A stretch of 64,000 nucleotides of DNA from Winogradskyella pacifica (GCF_013403915.1 NZ_JABFDI010000020.1:1-64000); one strand, 5' to 3'; counted from the first letter of the stretch, positions 42,367 through 52,831 are shown. Notes: generated by a model from the letters alone, not told the origin. Numbers and translations are program-made.

Positions 42367-43977
42367 TTATTCTAAATTAAGAATTAAAAACTCACCTTTT
42401 AAAGGTTCTAAGGCTTTTAGTATTTCAGGAATTAGCTGATCACCATATTCTAAATACAATTCTGAAAAATTAGTATTTCGTTCTTGTAAACTTTGACCAG
42501 GAAACAATTGCTCTTGTAGTTCTGTACAACGTTCTATTTGATCTGCTAATTTGCGTTTCTGAGCTAATAACAATCGCTTTTCTAATTGTTTCAATCCTTT
42601 TATTTGCTTGACTTCTTGCGATTTTACAGCACCAACAAAAGATTTATCGGTTTGGTCTGCTAAATCATAAAGGCCTTTAAATTGTGATTCTAAATGTTGA
42701 ATTTGCTCTGAAAAATCAATATCTATATTCGAAATTTTTCGAACTTTTTTATTGATAAATGAATGCCTATCTAAAAATAAATCTTTGTTTGAAATATTTA
42801 AATTTTCAAGTTTTGAGGCTTGTTTTTTAGATGTCACTAAAGCTGAGTTTCTTAATAATAACATTGGAAATGTCACCTTCTGCGCTTCAAAATTAGATTT
42901 TAATTGTAACCAATAAATCATTTCTCCACCTCCACCAATGTAACATAGATTTGGTAAAATGACTTCTTGATATAACGGACGCATGATGACATTGGGTGAA
43001 AATCGCTCTGGCATCTCATCGAGGTGTTCTAGCAGCTCACTCTTGCTCCATCTAATATCAGTATCGAGTACTGAATACACTCCATCACTTTCTATAATAC
43101 GTTCTCGTAAACCATCTTTAATATAAAAGAGGTTGATTTCTCTTGGGTTTACCTGAATCTTTAATTCTAAATCTTCTAACTTCTTATTAGTTTCAGAAAC
43201 GGTTTTAAATGCTGTTTGCTCTAACATTTCTTTTTGCATCTGCGGAATAAACAAACGTTTCAGTTCGCTATCATCTGCATCTAAAATTACTAAACCGTGT
43301 TCTCCAAATAACTGGTTTGCCAAATAACGAGTCGCATCCGCTAAATTATTATGATGAAGATACCCTTCCTTAAACCATGCTTTTAATTGTTCTGCGTTTT
43401 TTCCTGCTCCAAATTCTAAAGAAATCACTTCAAAGACCTCATCTAAACCTTTAGTATCAAAATGACCAACTGCTCCGGTTTGTTTAGAATTCCATTGTAT
43501 TTTTTTCCCTTTAAAATTGAAATAATTTATTTCTTCAAAATCATGATCCTCCGAAGCCATCCAATAGATTGGCACAAAATTGTATTTTGGATATGTTTCT
43601 TTTAACTGCTTGGTTAAATTTATGGTTGAAATAATTTTATACAAGAAATAAAGTGGTCCTGTAAATAAATTCAACTGGTGACCTGTAGTAATTGTAAACG
43701 TATTTTTAGAAGCTAAGCTTTGGATATTCTCAGCAGTGGCACCTGAGGTTTCAATATCTTTATATTGCGAAGTTAAAGTGTTTACTAACACCTGTCGATT
43801 CTCGGCAAAGTGATCATCAATATTTGATTGCTTCTCTTCTATCTGAGCTTCAAAATTTTCTAATAACGGAAAACGATTATAAAAGTCGTTTAATTCCGGT
43901 TTTTGGTCTAAATAATTACAGATAAAGTCTGAGAAATAGTTGGTATCCCTAAATAGGATTGTGTTTTTGTTAGTCAT
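42367..43977 (-). CDS. bshC: Bacillithiol biosynthesis cysteine-adding enzyme BshC
   Basis: Last step of bacillithiol synthesis: joins cysteine to glucosaminyl-malate. The 536-residue length matches BshC. Signature text is present: FTITTGHQLNLFTGPLYFLYKI (about 93-114), PIYWMASEDHDFEEIN, RFSPNVIMRPLYQEVILPNLCYIGGGGE, and a C-terminal coiled coil (about 440-490) used for dimerisation. The order of the core domain and coiled coil is normal. bshA and bshB are not in this window. The PLP decarboxylase gene follows after 3 bp. Confidence 0.95.
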   Translation of the reverse strand: MTNKNTILFRDTNYFSDFICNYLDQKPELNDFYNRFPLLENFEAQIEEKQSNIDDHFAENRQVLVNTLTSQYKDIETSGATAENIQSLASKNTFTITTGHQLNLFTGPLYFLYKIISTINLTKQLKETYPKYNFVPIYWMASEDHDFEEINYFNFKGKKIQWNSKQTGAVGHFDTKGLDEVFEVISLEFGAGKNAEQLKAWFKEGYLHHNNLADATRYLANQLFGEHGLVILDADDSELKRLFIPQMQKEMLEQTAFKTVSETNKKLEDLELKIQVNPREINLFYIKDGLRERIIESDGVYSVLDTDIRWSKSELLEHLDEMPERFSPNVIMRPLYQEVILPNLCYIGGGGEMIYWLQLKSNFEAQKVTFPMLLLRNSALVTSKKQASKLENLNISNKDLFLDRHSFINKKVRKISNIDIDFSEQIQHLESQFKGLYDLADQTDKSFVGAVKSQEVKQIKGLKQLEKRLLLAQKRKLADQIERCTELQEQLFPGQSLQERNTNFSELYLEYGDQLIPEILKALEPLKGEFLILNLE

Positions 43978-44180
43978 AACTAATCAATTTTTGAATTAAT
44001 AAAAATATAATTGTCATATTGTTGAGCCTGACCAACTCCAGTAGAGGTACAAATATATAAAAAAGAACTTATAGATTTCATTTTTCAAAGATATGTAATG
44101 GAATATATTTTAGACTTAATTTTTAGTTAATTCAGTTTCACTAACTATCTTTACTAGCTTTCAATCAAAAAATTTATTAA

Positions 44181-46664
44181 ATGCAAAAATTAATTTTAGT
44201 TCTTATAGTCGTTTTTGGCAGCTTCCCCTTAACAACTGCTCAAACCATTTCATCTCCAAGTGACTTTTTAGGTTATGAAATAGGCACACAATTTAGTCGA
44301 AATCATCAAGTTATCGATTACTTTAAAACGGTTGAAAAACAAGTTCCAAACCAAGTAAAACTAGAAACCTACGGTAAAACAAACGAACGAAGAGGTCTGT
44401 ATTTAGCTTATATTTCTAGCGAAGAAAACATTAAAAATCTTGAAACAATTCGAGAAAATAATTTAAAAAACATCGGATTATTAGACGGAGAATCTTCTGC
44501 AGATGACATTGCCATTGTGTGGTTAAGTTATAATGTTCATGGTAACGAAGCATCAAGCTCAGAAGCGGCAATGCTCACCTTATTTAAATTACTTACTGAA
44601 AAACAAGAGTGGCTTAAAAACACGGTTGTAATTATTGATCCTTCCATGAATCCGGATGGTCGTGATCGTTACATCAATTGGTATAATGAAACGGCAAGTC
44701 AACCTTATGATATAGACAGACAAGCCAGCGAGCATAATGAACCTTGGCCAGGAGGACGACCAAATCATTACCTTTTTGATTTAAACAGAGACTGGGTTTG
44801 GGCATCACAAGTAGAAACACAACAACGTTTAGAAGTGTATAATAAGTGGATGCCTCATGTGCATGTCGATTTTCATGAACAAGGCATTAATGAACCGTAT
44901 TATTTTGCGCCTGCCGCAGAACCATTTCATGAAGTGATTACCGATTGGCAACGTGATTTTCAAACCGAAATTGGAAAAAATCACGCTAAATATTTTGATG
45001 CTGAAGGTTGGTTGTTTTTTACCAGAGAACGTTTCGATTTATTTTATCCGAGTTATGGCGATACCTATCCCACTTTTATGGGAGCTATGGGAATGACTTA
45101 CGAACAAGGTGGACATGGTATGGCAGGATTAGGGATCTTTAATGATGAAGGTCACGTTTTAACTTTAGTGGAGCGCTTAACGCATCATACAACCTCTGGA
45201 CTTTCAACGGTTGAAATGGCTTCAAAAAATGCTAAACAACTAAATACTGAGTTTGCTAAATTCTTTGACAATTCCAACTTAAAATATAAAAGTTACGTTT
45301 TAAAAGGGAATGAAGATAAATTGAATAGCTTAAAAACACTTTTAAACAAACACCATATCACATTCGAAAATGCCACAGCGTCTAAAGTTTCGGGCATGAA
45401 TTATGCTACTGGAAAACAAGGTTCTCTAAACATTGACAGTAGGGCTTTAGTTGTTCACGCCAACCAGCCAAAAGGTAAAATGGTAAAAGCCTTATTTGAA
45501 CCAAATGCTAAACTTTCGGATTCCTTAACTTACGATATCACAGCTTGGTCATTACCTTATGCTTATGGATTAGAAGCGATGGCGAGCACTACCAAAATTC
45601 CGAGTGAAGAACTTTTAAGTAAAAAAGAACTGCAAACGTTAACCGATACTTACGGCTATGTTAGTAAATGGAATTCTATGGATGACGCACAGTTTTTGGC
45701 AGCGCTATTGAAACATAATTTCAAAGTTCGTTTTACCGAAAAACCTTTCACATCAAATAACAATAAATTTGAACGTGGTTCATTAATCATTACTAAAGGA
45801 GACAATAAACACATTAAAAACTTCCTAGAAACCTTAAATACGATTGCTCAAGAACAGGCACAACACTTAACGCAAATTAATTCAGGGTTTTCACAAACGA
45901 CTCCTGACATAGGCTCTCCAGACATTAAATTGGTGAATAATCAAAAGGTGGCTGTACTTTCTGGAGAGGGTACATCGTCTTTAAGTTATGGTGAAGTTTG
46001 GCATTTCTTTGAGCAGCAATTGCACTACCCTTTAACCTCAATCAATACAGATGATTTTGGAAGCATAAATTTAGACAAGTACCATGTCTTAATTCTTCCG
46101 AATGGTAATTACAGAAAAGTATTTACGGAAGACAACATGACTAAACTTAAAGACTGGGTACGTGCTGGAGGTAAAGTGATTGCTATTGATGGAGCACTGC
46201 GAAGCTTTGCTGGTAAAGATAATTTTAGCCTCAATTATAAAAAACAAGAAGATGACGTTAAAAAGAAAGACAACCTAACCGCTTACGCAGATCGTGAACG
46301 CGAATACAGTAACAACTTAATTACTGGAGCTATTTTTAACGCAAAAGTAGATAATACACATCCTATGGCTTTTGGCTATGACGACAATTACTTCACACTA
46401 AAATTAGGCAGTACGGCGTATAGTTTATTAGATAGTGGCTACAATGTAGCTTACTTAAATAACACCAAAGTATATTCTGGTTTTGCAGGACAAAATGCAT
46501 TGAAAAGTTTAGACCAAACCTTAGTATTTGGTGAAGAACATATGGGCAATGGTAGTTTTATTTACATGGTAGATAATACACTTTTTAGAAGTTTCTGGGA
46601 AAATGGAAAACTGTTTTTAGTGAACTCTATTTTTATGGTGAATAACAATGCTTATGAATTATAG
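44181..46664 (+). CDS. Secreted M14 zinc carboxypeptidase with C-terminal GATase-like domain
   Basis: An exported metallopeptidase of 827 residues (signal ILVLIVVFGSFPLTTAQ). The M14 zinc ligands are His120 and Glu123 in YNVHGNEASSSEAA and a His in HVHVDFHEQG; the catalytic Glu is in MTYEQGGHGMAG. DLNRDW is the conserved Arg-containing motif. After about residue 590 a class I amidotransferase-like (DJ-1 type) segment follows (VAVLSGEGTSSLSYGEVWHF, then YHVLILPNG). This extended form is frequent in Bacteroidota. The peroxiredoxin-like gene starts 15 bp after its stop and is probably in the same operon. Confidence 0.92.
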   Translation: MQKLILVLIVVFGSFPLTTAQTISSPSDFLGYEIGTQFSRNHQVIDYFKTVEKQVPNQVKLETYGKTNERRGLYLAYISSEENIKNLETIRENNLKNIGLLDGESSADDIAIVWLSYNVHGNEASSSEAAMLTLFKLLTEKQEWLKNTVVIIDPSMNPDGRDRYINWYNETASQPYDIDRQASEHNEPWPGGRPNHYLFDLNRDWVWASQVETQQRLEVYNKWMPHVHVDFHEQGINEPYYFAPAAEPFHEVITDWQRDFQTEIGKNHAKYFDAEGWLFFTRERFDLFYPSYGDTYPTFMGAMGMTYEQGGHGMAGLGIFNDEGHVLTLVERLTHHTTSGLSTVEMASKNAKQLNTEFAKFFDNSNLKYKSYVLKGNEDKLNSLKTLLNKHHITFENATASKVSGMNYATGKQGSLNIDSRALVVHANQPKGKMVKALFEPNAKLSDSLTYDITAWSLPYAYGLEAMASTTKIPSEELLSKKELQTLTDTYGYVSKWNSMDDAQFLAALLKHNFKVRFTEKPFTSNNNKFERGSLIITKGDNKHIKNFLETLNTIAQEQAQHLTQINSGFSQTTPDIGSPDIKLVNNQKVAVLSGEGTSSLSYGEVWHFFEQQLHYPLTSINTDDFGSINLDKYHVLILPNGNYRKVFTEDNMTKLKDWVRAGGKVIAIDGALRSFAGKDNFSLNYKKQEDDVKKKDNLTAYADREREYSNNLITGAIFNAKVDNTHPMAFGYDDNYFTLKLGSTAYSLLDSGYNVAYLNNTKVYSGFAGQNALKSLDQTLVFGEEHMGNGSFIYMVDNTLFRSFWENGKLFLVNSIFMVNNNAYEL

Positions 46665-46679
46665 TTTAAAATATAACTA

Positions 46680-47330
46680 ATGAAAACGTTAAAAGAACAA
46701 ACTGACGCTAAGATTGCTGCTGGAAGAAAAGCAAAACCTGACTTTATGAAAGGAGTTGATGAAGCCATTGATAAAGCAAAAGCTTTCGAACAAGGATCTA
46801 ATGCTCTTAAAATAGGAGAAAAAGCAGTAGATTTTAAATTACCAAATCCACAAGGAGAATTAATTTCATTATCCAATTTACTAGAAAAAGGGCCAGTAAT
46901 TATTACATTTTATCGCGGTAGTTGGTGTCCTTACTGCAATTTACAACTAAGAGCTTTACAAGCTAAACTAGACGACATCCATAAATTAGGAGCGACGTTG
47001 GTTGCTATTAGTCCAGAAGTGCCAGATGAATCCATGACAGCAAACGAAATAAATAACATGGAATTTACAGTGTTGTCTGATCAAGATGCAAAAGTTGCTT
47101 CACAATATGGTGTGGCTTGGGAAGTTCCTGAATTTTTATTGGATCACATGCGCGTAGATAGACAACTCGATCTTAAAAAAATCAATAATGGCAATGCTAG
47201 TGTTTTACCAATTCCGGCTACGTTTATTATAGGAATTGATGGCAGAGTAATATGGAACTATGTCAATGTGGACTACAGAACACGCTCTGAACCAGATGAC
47301 ATTATTGAAGTGCTTAAAAATCTGAGTTAA
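46680..47330 (+). CDS. Peroxiredoxin-like (AhpC/TSA) protein
   Basis: A thioredoxin-fold thiol protein that probably reduces peroxides or disulfides. The 216-residue product has the active site FYRGSWCPYCNLQLRAL with Cys83 and Cys86, a CxxC in the place of the usual TxxC peroxidatic site, as in the peroxiredoxin-like 2 group. The N-terminal 40 residues are a charged helix without a signal peptide. It is 15 bp downstream of the M14 peptidase gene. Regulation is unknown. Confidence 0.9.
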   Translation: MKTLKEQTDAKIAAGRKAKPDFMKGVDEAIDKAKAFEQGSNALKIGEKAVDFKLPNPQGELISLSNLLEKGPVIITFYRGSWCPYCNLQLRALQAKLDDIHKLGATLVAISPEVPDESMTANEINNMEFTVLSDQDAKVASQYGVAWEVPEFLLDHMRVDRQLDLKKINNGNASVLPIPATFIIGIDGRVIWNYVNVDYRTRSEPDDIIEVLKNLS

Positions 47331-47494
47331 TAAACGAATGCTATAATTCATAGTACTATTTATAAATTATCATTAGTGTTAAAAAGTCAGATGCAGTATT
47401 CAAAAGACAGAAAAACTATTATATCAATTTCAAAAATTTTCAAATCGCATTCAACCTGTTATAACATAAATCATCATCACTCAAATACATAATT

Positions 47495-50317
47495 ATGAAA
47501 CACATCAAATCAATACTTTTAGCCTTTTTAGTGCTTTTTACAATAACGTCTTGTAAAGAAAACGACACCAAAGAAACGACTCCAGAATTTAAAGTCGAGT
47601 ACGAAAAATTCACTTTAAACAATGGCTTACAAGTCATTCTTCACGTCGACAAATCAGATCCTGTAGCAGCTGTAGCATTAACAGCGCATGTAGGATCAGC
47701 ACGCGAAAAAACAGGCAGAACTGGTTTTGCACATTTATTTGAGCATCTTTTATTCTTAGAATCTGAAAACTTAGGCAAAGGTGGTTTAGACCAAATGAGT
47801 GCTCGTATTGGAGGTTCTGGCGCTAATGGTTCTACAAGTCAAGATCGTACCAATTACTTTCAAACCGTACCAAAAGATGCTTTAGAAAAAATGATTTGGG
47901 CAGAAGCCGATAAACTGGGTTATTTTATAAATACAGTTACCGAACCTGTTTTAGCTAAAGAAAAACAAGTGGTTAAAAACGAAAAACGTCAGCGTGTAGA
48001 CAACCAACCTTATGGTTTTAATTCTAGTGTAATAAATAGTAATCTATACCCTGAAGGCCATCCATATAGTTGGGAGGTTATTGGATCCTTAGAAGATTTA
48101 CAAAACGCAACATTAGACGATGTAAAAGAGTTTTACAAACGTTGGTATGTACCGAATAATGTGACCTTAACCATTGCTGGAGATATTGATGTAGCGCAAA
48201 CGAAAGAATGGGTTAAAAAGTATTTTGATGAAATTCCACGAGGAGAAGATATTCCTAAAATGGAAAAGCAACCAGTGACATTAAAAACGTCTAAACGCTT
48301 ATTTTATGAAGACAATTTTGCACGTGCACCGCGATTAACAATGACGTGGCCAACCGTTTATGAATATCACCCAGACACATATGCACTAAGCGTATTATCG
48401 CAATACTTAACTGAAGGTAAAAAAGCACCATTATATAAAGTGTTAGTTGAAAACCAACAGTTAACAAGTAATGTCGGCATGTATCAAAGTTCTTCCGAAA
48501 TAGCCGGACAATTAATGTTAAGGGTTACAGCATTCGATCAAACCAACTTAAATACCGTTGCTAGTGCTATTAATGAAGGTTTAAGAGATTTTGAAATGAA
48601 TGGGATTTCTGAAACGGATTTAAATCGTATAAAAGCCGGACAAGAAACATCATTCTATAAAGGATTATCAAGTGTTTTAGGCAAAGGGTTTCAATTAGCA
48701 CAATATGAAATTTTTGCAGGTGATCCTGGTTTTATCAATCAAGATGTGCAACACATTTTAGCCGTCACTCCAGAAGATGTGATGCGTGTTTACAACACAT
48801 ACATTAAGGATCAGAATTTTATTGCTACGAGCTTTGTTCCAAAAGGACAAATGAACTTAGTTTTAGATAATTCTCAGCAGGCCGTTGTAGAAGAAGAGCA
48901 AATAGTTGAAGGTGCTGAAGATACTTTTGATGCAAGCCTAGCCGCAGAATACGAAAAAACGCCAAGCAGTTTTGATAGATCTGTAGAACCAGAATATGGA
49001 AAAAGTCCAGATTTAGTAATTCCTAAAGTATGGAAGCACAACTTAGATTCTGGAATCAAAGTTTTTGGTATTGAAAACACCGAAGTGCCATTAGTAGAAT
49101 TTGAATTGGAAATAAAAGGGGGCTTACTATTAGAACAAACCGATAAAGTTGGAGTGTCTAACCTGATGGCCAATTTAATGAGTAAAGGCACAAAAAACAA
49201 AACACCAGAAGCTTTAGAAAATGCCATTGAAAGTCTAGGCGCTCAAATTTACAGCTATGCCACAGATAATAGTGTCACTATTTCTGGAACGACCTTAGCA
49301 AAACATTTTGATGCGACTATGGCTTTAGTGACTGAAATTCTTTTAGAACCACGTTGGGATGAAGAAGAATTCAACTTACTAAAACAAAGTACGATTAGTG
49401 GAATTCAACGCCAAAAGGCAAATCCAAATAGTATTGCTGCTAATGCATTTGCAAAGCAATTATATGGCGAAAACAACATTTTAGCGTATAACAATAATGG
49501 TACAGAAGCATCCGTAAATGCGATTACGATTTCAGATTTACAAAATTTCTACTCGACTAAATTAACTCCGAAACTCACGAATTTACACGTTGTAGGTTCA
49601 ATTTCAGAAAACGATGTTATCGCAGCTTTAGAAACTATCAATACAACTTGGGAATCTAAAGATGTTGTCATTCCAGAATTACCACAAGCTATAACACCAG
49701 AAACATCTAAAGTATTTTTCTATGATGTACCTGGAGCTAAACAATCGGTTATCGCATTTGGGTATCCGTCTTTAAAAGCTACTGATACGGATTACTATGC
49801 TGCGTCTGTAATGAATTACCGTTTAGGTGGTGGTAGTTTTGCGTCACAATTAACGCAAGAATTACGCGAATCTAAAGGCTACACTTATGGAATTAGATCT
49901 GGATTTGATGGTGACGCTAACACAGGAGAATTTTCAATTAATAGTTCTATTCGTACTAACGTGACTTATGAATCTGCCGCTTTGATTAAAGAGATTTTAG
50001 AAAATTATGGCACCAATTATAGTGAAGCTGATTTAGAAATCACAAAAGGATTCACCTTAAAAAGTAGCGCTCGTGCGTTTGAAACTTTAAGTTCAAAATT
50101 AAACATGTTGAGTAATATTAGTAACTATAGTTATGCAGATGATTATGCCAAACAACGACAATCTATTGTAAAAGATTTAAGTGTTGACGACATTAAAGCA
50201 CTTGTTGAAAAGTACATAAAACCAAATCAAATGATTTATGTGATTGTTGGTGATGCCGAAACTCAATTAAGTAAATTAAACGAATTAGGATTTGGTGACG
50301 CTGTGTTGTTGAATTAA
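47495..50317 (+). CDS. M16 family metallopeptidase (two-half, insulinase type), lipoprotein
   Basis: A 940-residue peptidase made of two M16 units. The signal has a lipobox TITSC with Cys20. The N-terminal half has the inverted zinc motif His80-x-x-Glu83-His84 (AHLFEHLLF) and the downstream Glu in VKNEKRQRVD. The C-terminal half (about 515-935) lacks this motif and is the usual inactive partner, with the R-Y motif region LRESKGYTYGIRS present. The two halves close around short peptides. A terminator follows at 50338-50371. Confidence 0.94.
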   Translation: MKHIKSILLAFLVLFTITSCKENDTKETTPEFKVEYEKFTLNNGLQVILHVDKSDPVAAVALTAHVGSAREKTGRTGFAHLFEHLLFLESENLGKGGLDQMSARIGGSGANGSTSQDRTNYFQTVPKDALEKMIWAEADKLGYFINTVTEPVLAKEKQVVKNEKRQRVDNQPYGFNSSVINSNLYPEGHPYSWEVIGSLEDLQNATLDDVKEFYKRWYVPNNVTLTIAGDIDVAQTKEWVKKYFDEIPRGEDIPKMEKQPVTLKTSKRLFYEDNFARAPRLTMTWPTVYEYHPDTYALSVLSQYLTEGKKAPLYKVLVENQQLTSNVGMYQSSSEIAGQLMLRVTAFDQTNLNTVASAINEGLRDFEMNGISETDLNRIKAGQETSFYKGLSSVLGKGFQLAQYEIFAGDPGFINQDVQHILAVTPEDVMRVYNTYIKDQNFIATSFVPKGQMNLVLDNSQQAVVEEEQIVEGAEDTFDASLAAEYEKTPSSFDRSVEPEYGKSPDLVIPKVWKHNLDSGIKVFGIENTEVPLVEFELEIKGGLLLEQTDKVGVSNLMANLMSKGTKNKTPEALENAIESLGAQIYSYATDNSVTISGTTLAKHFDATMALVTEILLEPRWDEEEFNLLKQSTISGIQRQKANPNSIAANAFAKQLYGENNILAYNNNGTEASVNAITISDLQNFYSTKLTPKLTNLHVVGSISENDVIAALETINTTWESKDVVIPELPQAITPETSKVFFYDVPGAKQSVIAFGYPSLKATDTDYYAASVMNYRLGGGSFASQLTQELRESKGYTYGIRSGFDGDANTGEFSINSSIRTNVTYESAALIKEILENYGTNYSEADLEITKGFTLKSSARAFETLSSKLNMLSNISNYSYADDYAKQRQSIVKDLSVDDIKALVEKYIKPNQMIYVIVGDAETQLSKLNELGFGDAVLLN

Positions 50318-50337
50318 AGTAGTAACGCTTATATTTT

Positions 50338-50371
50338 AAGGTATTGAAAATTCAAACATTCAATACCTTTT
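50338..50371 (+). terminator. Intrinsic terminator of the M16 peptidase gene
   Basis: AAGGTATTGAA and TTCAATACCTT form a perfect 11-bp stem with a 10-base loop, followed by TTTAG. It lies 21 bp after the stop codon and before the VOC gene. Confidence 0.75.
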
Positions 50372-50394
50372 AGTATTACAAAAAAAAATAAATT

Positions 50395-50766
50395 ATGAAA
50401 CTAGGAGCCTTTTCAATTAGTCTAGCCGTTAAAGATATTAAGGCTTCAAAAGCATTTTATGAAACCTTAGGATTTTCTGTTTTTGGAGGAGATTTAGAAC
50501 AGAACTATCTTATTATGAAAAACGAATCAATACTTGTGGGTTTATTTCAAGGTCTGTTTGAAAATAATATGCTCACCTTTAATCCTGGTTGGGATCAAGA
50601 CGCCAAAACACTTAAAACTTTTGATGATGTACGCAACATTCAAAAACATTTAAAAAGTAATACTATTAAATTAGAGAACGAAGCTGATGAAAAGACTTCA
50701 GGACCTGCAAGTTTTGTAGTTTTAGATCCCGATGGTAATGCTATTTTAATAGATCAACATATATAA
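50395..50766 (+). CDS. VOC (glyoxalase/bleomycin-resistance-like) family protein
   Basis: A 123-residue single-chain protein made of two beta-alpha-beta-beta-beta units. The pattern FSISLAVKDIKASKAFYETLGF (about 5-26) and SFVVLDPDGNAILIDQH at the end (about 106-122) is the standard VOC layout. Members bind a metal and act on small molecules or bind drugs; the substrate is unknown. No gene is linked to it closely; a 157-bp gap follows. Confidence 0.9.
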   Translation: MKLGAFSISLAVKDIKASKAFYETLGFSVFGGDLEQNYLIMKNESILVGLFQGLFENNMLTFNPGWDQDAKTLKTFDDVRNIQKHLKSNTIKLENEADEKTSGPASFVVLDPDGNAILIDQHI

Positions 50767-50923
50767 AAAATAGTGCACTTATATTCTTAACACTTGGTTC
50801 AGTTCTCGCATACTCAAGAGAATTCTGACGACAAATTAAGGTCTATAATAATTTTCAACCAACCTATTTTTGAATTCAAAAAATCATTATTTTTAATTAA
50901 GACAAAACTTAATTTAAAACGAT

Positions 50924-51514
50924 ATGATTCACCCAAAAACAGAATTAAAATTTATAAACAAAGAGATTGGCTACGGAGTTGTTGCTACTGAGTTTATTCC
51001 AGCAGGCACCATTACTTGGGTCTTAGACCAATTAGATCGCGACTTTAGTCCAGAAGCATTTAATGCTATGGATCCCATCTACAAGACTATCTTAGATACG
51101 TATTCTTATAGAAACAATAAGGGAAATTTTGTGTTGTGCTGGGACAACGGTCGGTTTGTTAACCATAGTTTTAATTCTAATTGCTTTACAACCGCCTATG
51201 ATTTTGAAATTGCAATACGAGACATTCAACCAGGCGAACAATTAACAGACGATTATGGGTATTTAAATATTACAGAACCCTTTGAAGGTGTTGATGAAGG
51301 CACAGAGAGAAGAATTGTTTACCCAGATGATTTATTGAACTTCCATAAAATTTGGGACCAACAAATTTTGAACGTTTTTGGTAAAATACCTTTTAACGAG
51401 CAACCATTACGCGTTTTAATTAAAGATGATTTATGGAATAAGATTGAACGTATAGCTTCTGGAAAAGAAGAAATGGATTCCATCTTAAACAATTATTATA
51501 TTGAGAAGACATAG
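50924..51514 (+). CDS. SET-domain protein
   Basis: A 196-residue cytoplasmic protein with a SET-domain core. The N-terminal IGYGVVATEFIPAGTITWV (about 13-31) is the first SET motif (GxG then IpkGt). RFVNHSFNSNCFTTAYDFEIAIRDIQPGEQLTDDYGYLN (about 76-114) holds the cofactor NHS motif and the catalytic Tyr in DDYG. Eukaryotic SET proteins methylate lysines with S-adenosylmethionine; bacterial members are poorly studied. The Cys cluster found in post-SET domains is absent. A TATTTTTG -7 element lies at 50865-50872. Confidence 0.88.
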   Translation: MIHPKTELKFINKEIGYGVVATEFIPAGTITWVLDQLDRDFSPEAFNAMDPIYKTILDTYSYRNNKGNFVLCWDNGRFVNHSFNSNCFTTAYDFEIAIRDIQPGEQLTDDYGYLNITEPFEGVDEGTERRIVYPDDLLNFHKIWDQQILNVFGKIPFNEQPLRVLIKDDLWNKIERIASGKEEMDSILNNYYIEKT

Positions 51515-51563
51515 ATTCATCAGATTTAGTTTCGTTAAGTCTTACCATCTATCACTTAATAAT

Positions 51564-52679
51564 TCACTCAATTTCTTTAATTAAAGACTCATGCATAAAA
51601 CCTTGTAAAGTATCATTAACCTGTACATGAAACCATCGTTGCGTTTTTCCTAAAATTTCAAGTTGCGTATTTGCTTCTAAATCTTGAAGTTTTTTCGACT
51701 TAACACTGGCACCAGCTCTTAGCTCATTTTTCCGAAGACGCGTTTCTCCTTTCAAAAGCATCGGTACAACTGCTATTTCAATAGGATCAGTTTGTTTTAC
51801 AAAAGGCAAAGGATCTACAGCCCCTCCACTTGTATAAATTCCAAAATGTAAGTGCGGACTGGTGGTTTTAGCATTTCCGGTGTTACCAACAAAACCTAAG
51901 GTATCTCCCGTCTTAACACGATTGCCTTCAGACACCGCAATACGATCTAAATGCGCATAGTATAACGACTGACCAAAGAGTCCATCGCGCAACCACACTT
52001 GTTTACCGCCCAAACCACGATTTCCGGTGTTTGAAATAAAACCATTAGTTGCAGCTACAACTGGTGTTCCTCGCTTAGCAAAAATATCGATGCCTTGATG
52101 TGAGCGACTACCACTACTTCGAGACGCACCCCAAAAACTTTGAATCGCTTTATTATCTTTTCCACTAACGGGAAACGCTAAAGTCGGTTCCGTAAATAGT
52201 TTTATTCCAAAGTTGCTGCTAAATGTAAGGTTCGGAAGAATTACTATTTTATATTTTCCAGTTCTAGTCACATCAAATTCTAAACGATTTGCTTCAGGTT
52301 CATTAGAATGCAGTGCTTTTTTAGATATTACCGAATCATTTTCAAACATAAACACATCAAATGCCAATTGTAAACTATCCGTATGTGATTCTATTTTAAA
52401 ACGCTCACCACGCTGTAAGTTTAGACTATAAGCTAATACTTTAAAGTCTGAAGTGTCCGATTTTGAATGTAATACAATAGGTAATTCCAACTGAAGATTG
52501 TTTCGTTTGGCATTTCGGTACGCCAATTCATAGCGTTGAAATATGCTATCGTTGTTTTTAAAATCACGTTCAAAAATAGTTCTTGCTGAAGGTTTTGTAA
52601 TAGCATCCGAAACATGTTGCACTTGCTTACAAGAGACTAAAATCAGTACAATAAATGTGGTAATAAGTTTCGATTTCAT
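51564..52679 (-). CDS. M23 peptidase lipoprotein with C-terminal SH3-like domain
   Basis: A 371-residue lipoprotein (lipobox ILVSC, Cys17). Residues 50-165 form a beta-rich domain of unknown function. The LytM/M23 core has the zinc ligands in HQGIDIFAKRGTPVVAATNG and HLHFGIY, so it should cut peptide cross-links in the cell wall. The last about 60 residues (TRLRKNELRAGASVKSKKL to GFMHESLIKEIE) are an SH3b domain that binds the wall. It is minus-strand between plus-strand genes, starts 150 bp from the sorbosone-dehydrogenase-like gene and is divergent from it. Confidence 0.92.
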   Translation of the reverse strand: MKSKLITTFIVLILVSCKQVQHVSDAITKPSARTIFERDFKNNDSIFQRYELAYRNAKRNNLQLELPIVLHSKSDTSDFKVLAYSLNLQRGERFKIESHTDSLQLAFDVFMFENDSVISKKALHSNEPEANRLEFDVTRTGKYKIVILPNLTFSSNFGIKLFTEPTLAFPVSGKDNKAIQSFWGASRSSGSRSHQGIDIFAKRGTPVVAATNGFISNTGNRGLGGKQVWLRDGLFGQSLYYAHLDRIAVSEGNRVKTGDTLGFVGNTGNAKTTSPHLHFGIYTSGGAVDPLPFVKQTDPIEIAVVPMLLKGETRLRKNELRAGASVKSKKLQDLEANTQLEILGKTQRWFHVQVNDTLQGFMHESLIKEIE

Positions 52680-52823
52680 ACCTCATAATAATCATAAATT
52701 ATACCACAAACTGTTATAGAAAGATTAAAATATAATTGCTTAGCAAGCATGTTAACTAAAGGTTAAGAATCGATTTGAGTCTATTCGTATTTCAAATGAG
52801 TTAAAAAAATATAGGGAATACTT

Positions 52824-52831
52824 TACTTTTG
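52824..52831 (+). promoter_or_regulatory. -7 element of the sorbosone-dehydrogenase-like gene
   Basis: TACTTTTG fits TAnnTTTG and lies 21 bp before the ATG at 52853. It overlaps a TTG at 52829 that would otherwise be read as an upstream start, so it argues for 52853. No TTG -33 box was seen at the normal distance. Confidence 0.4.
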
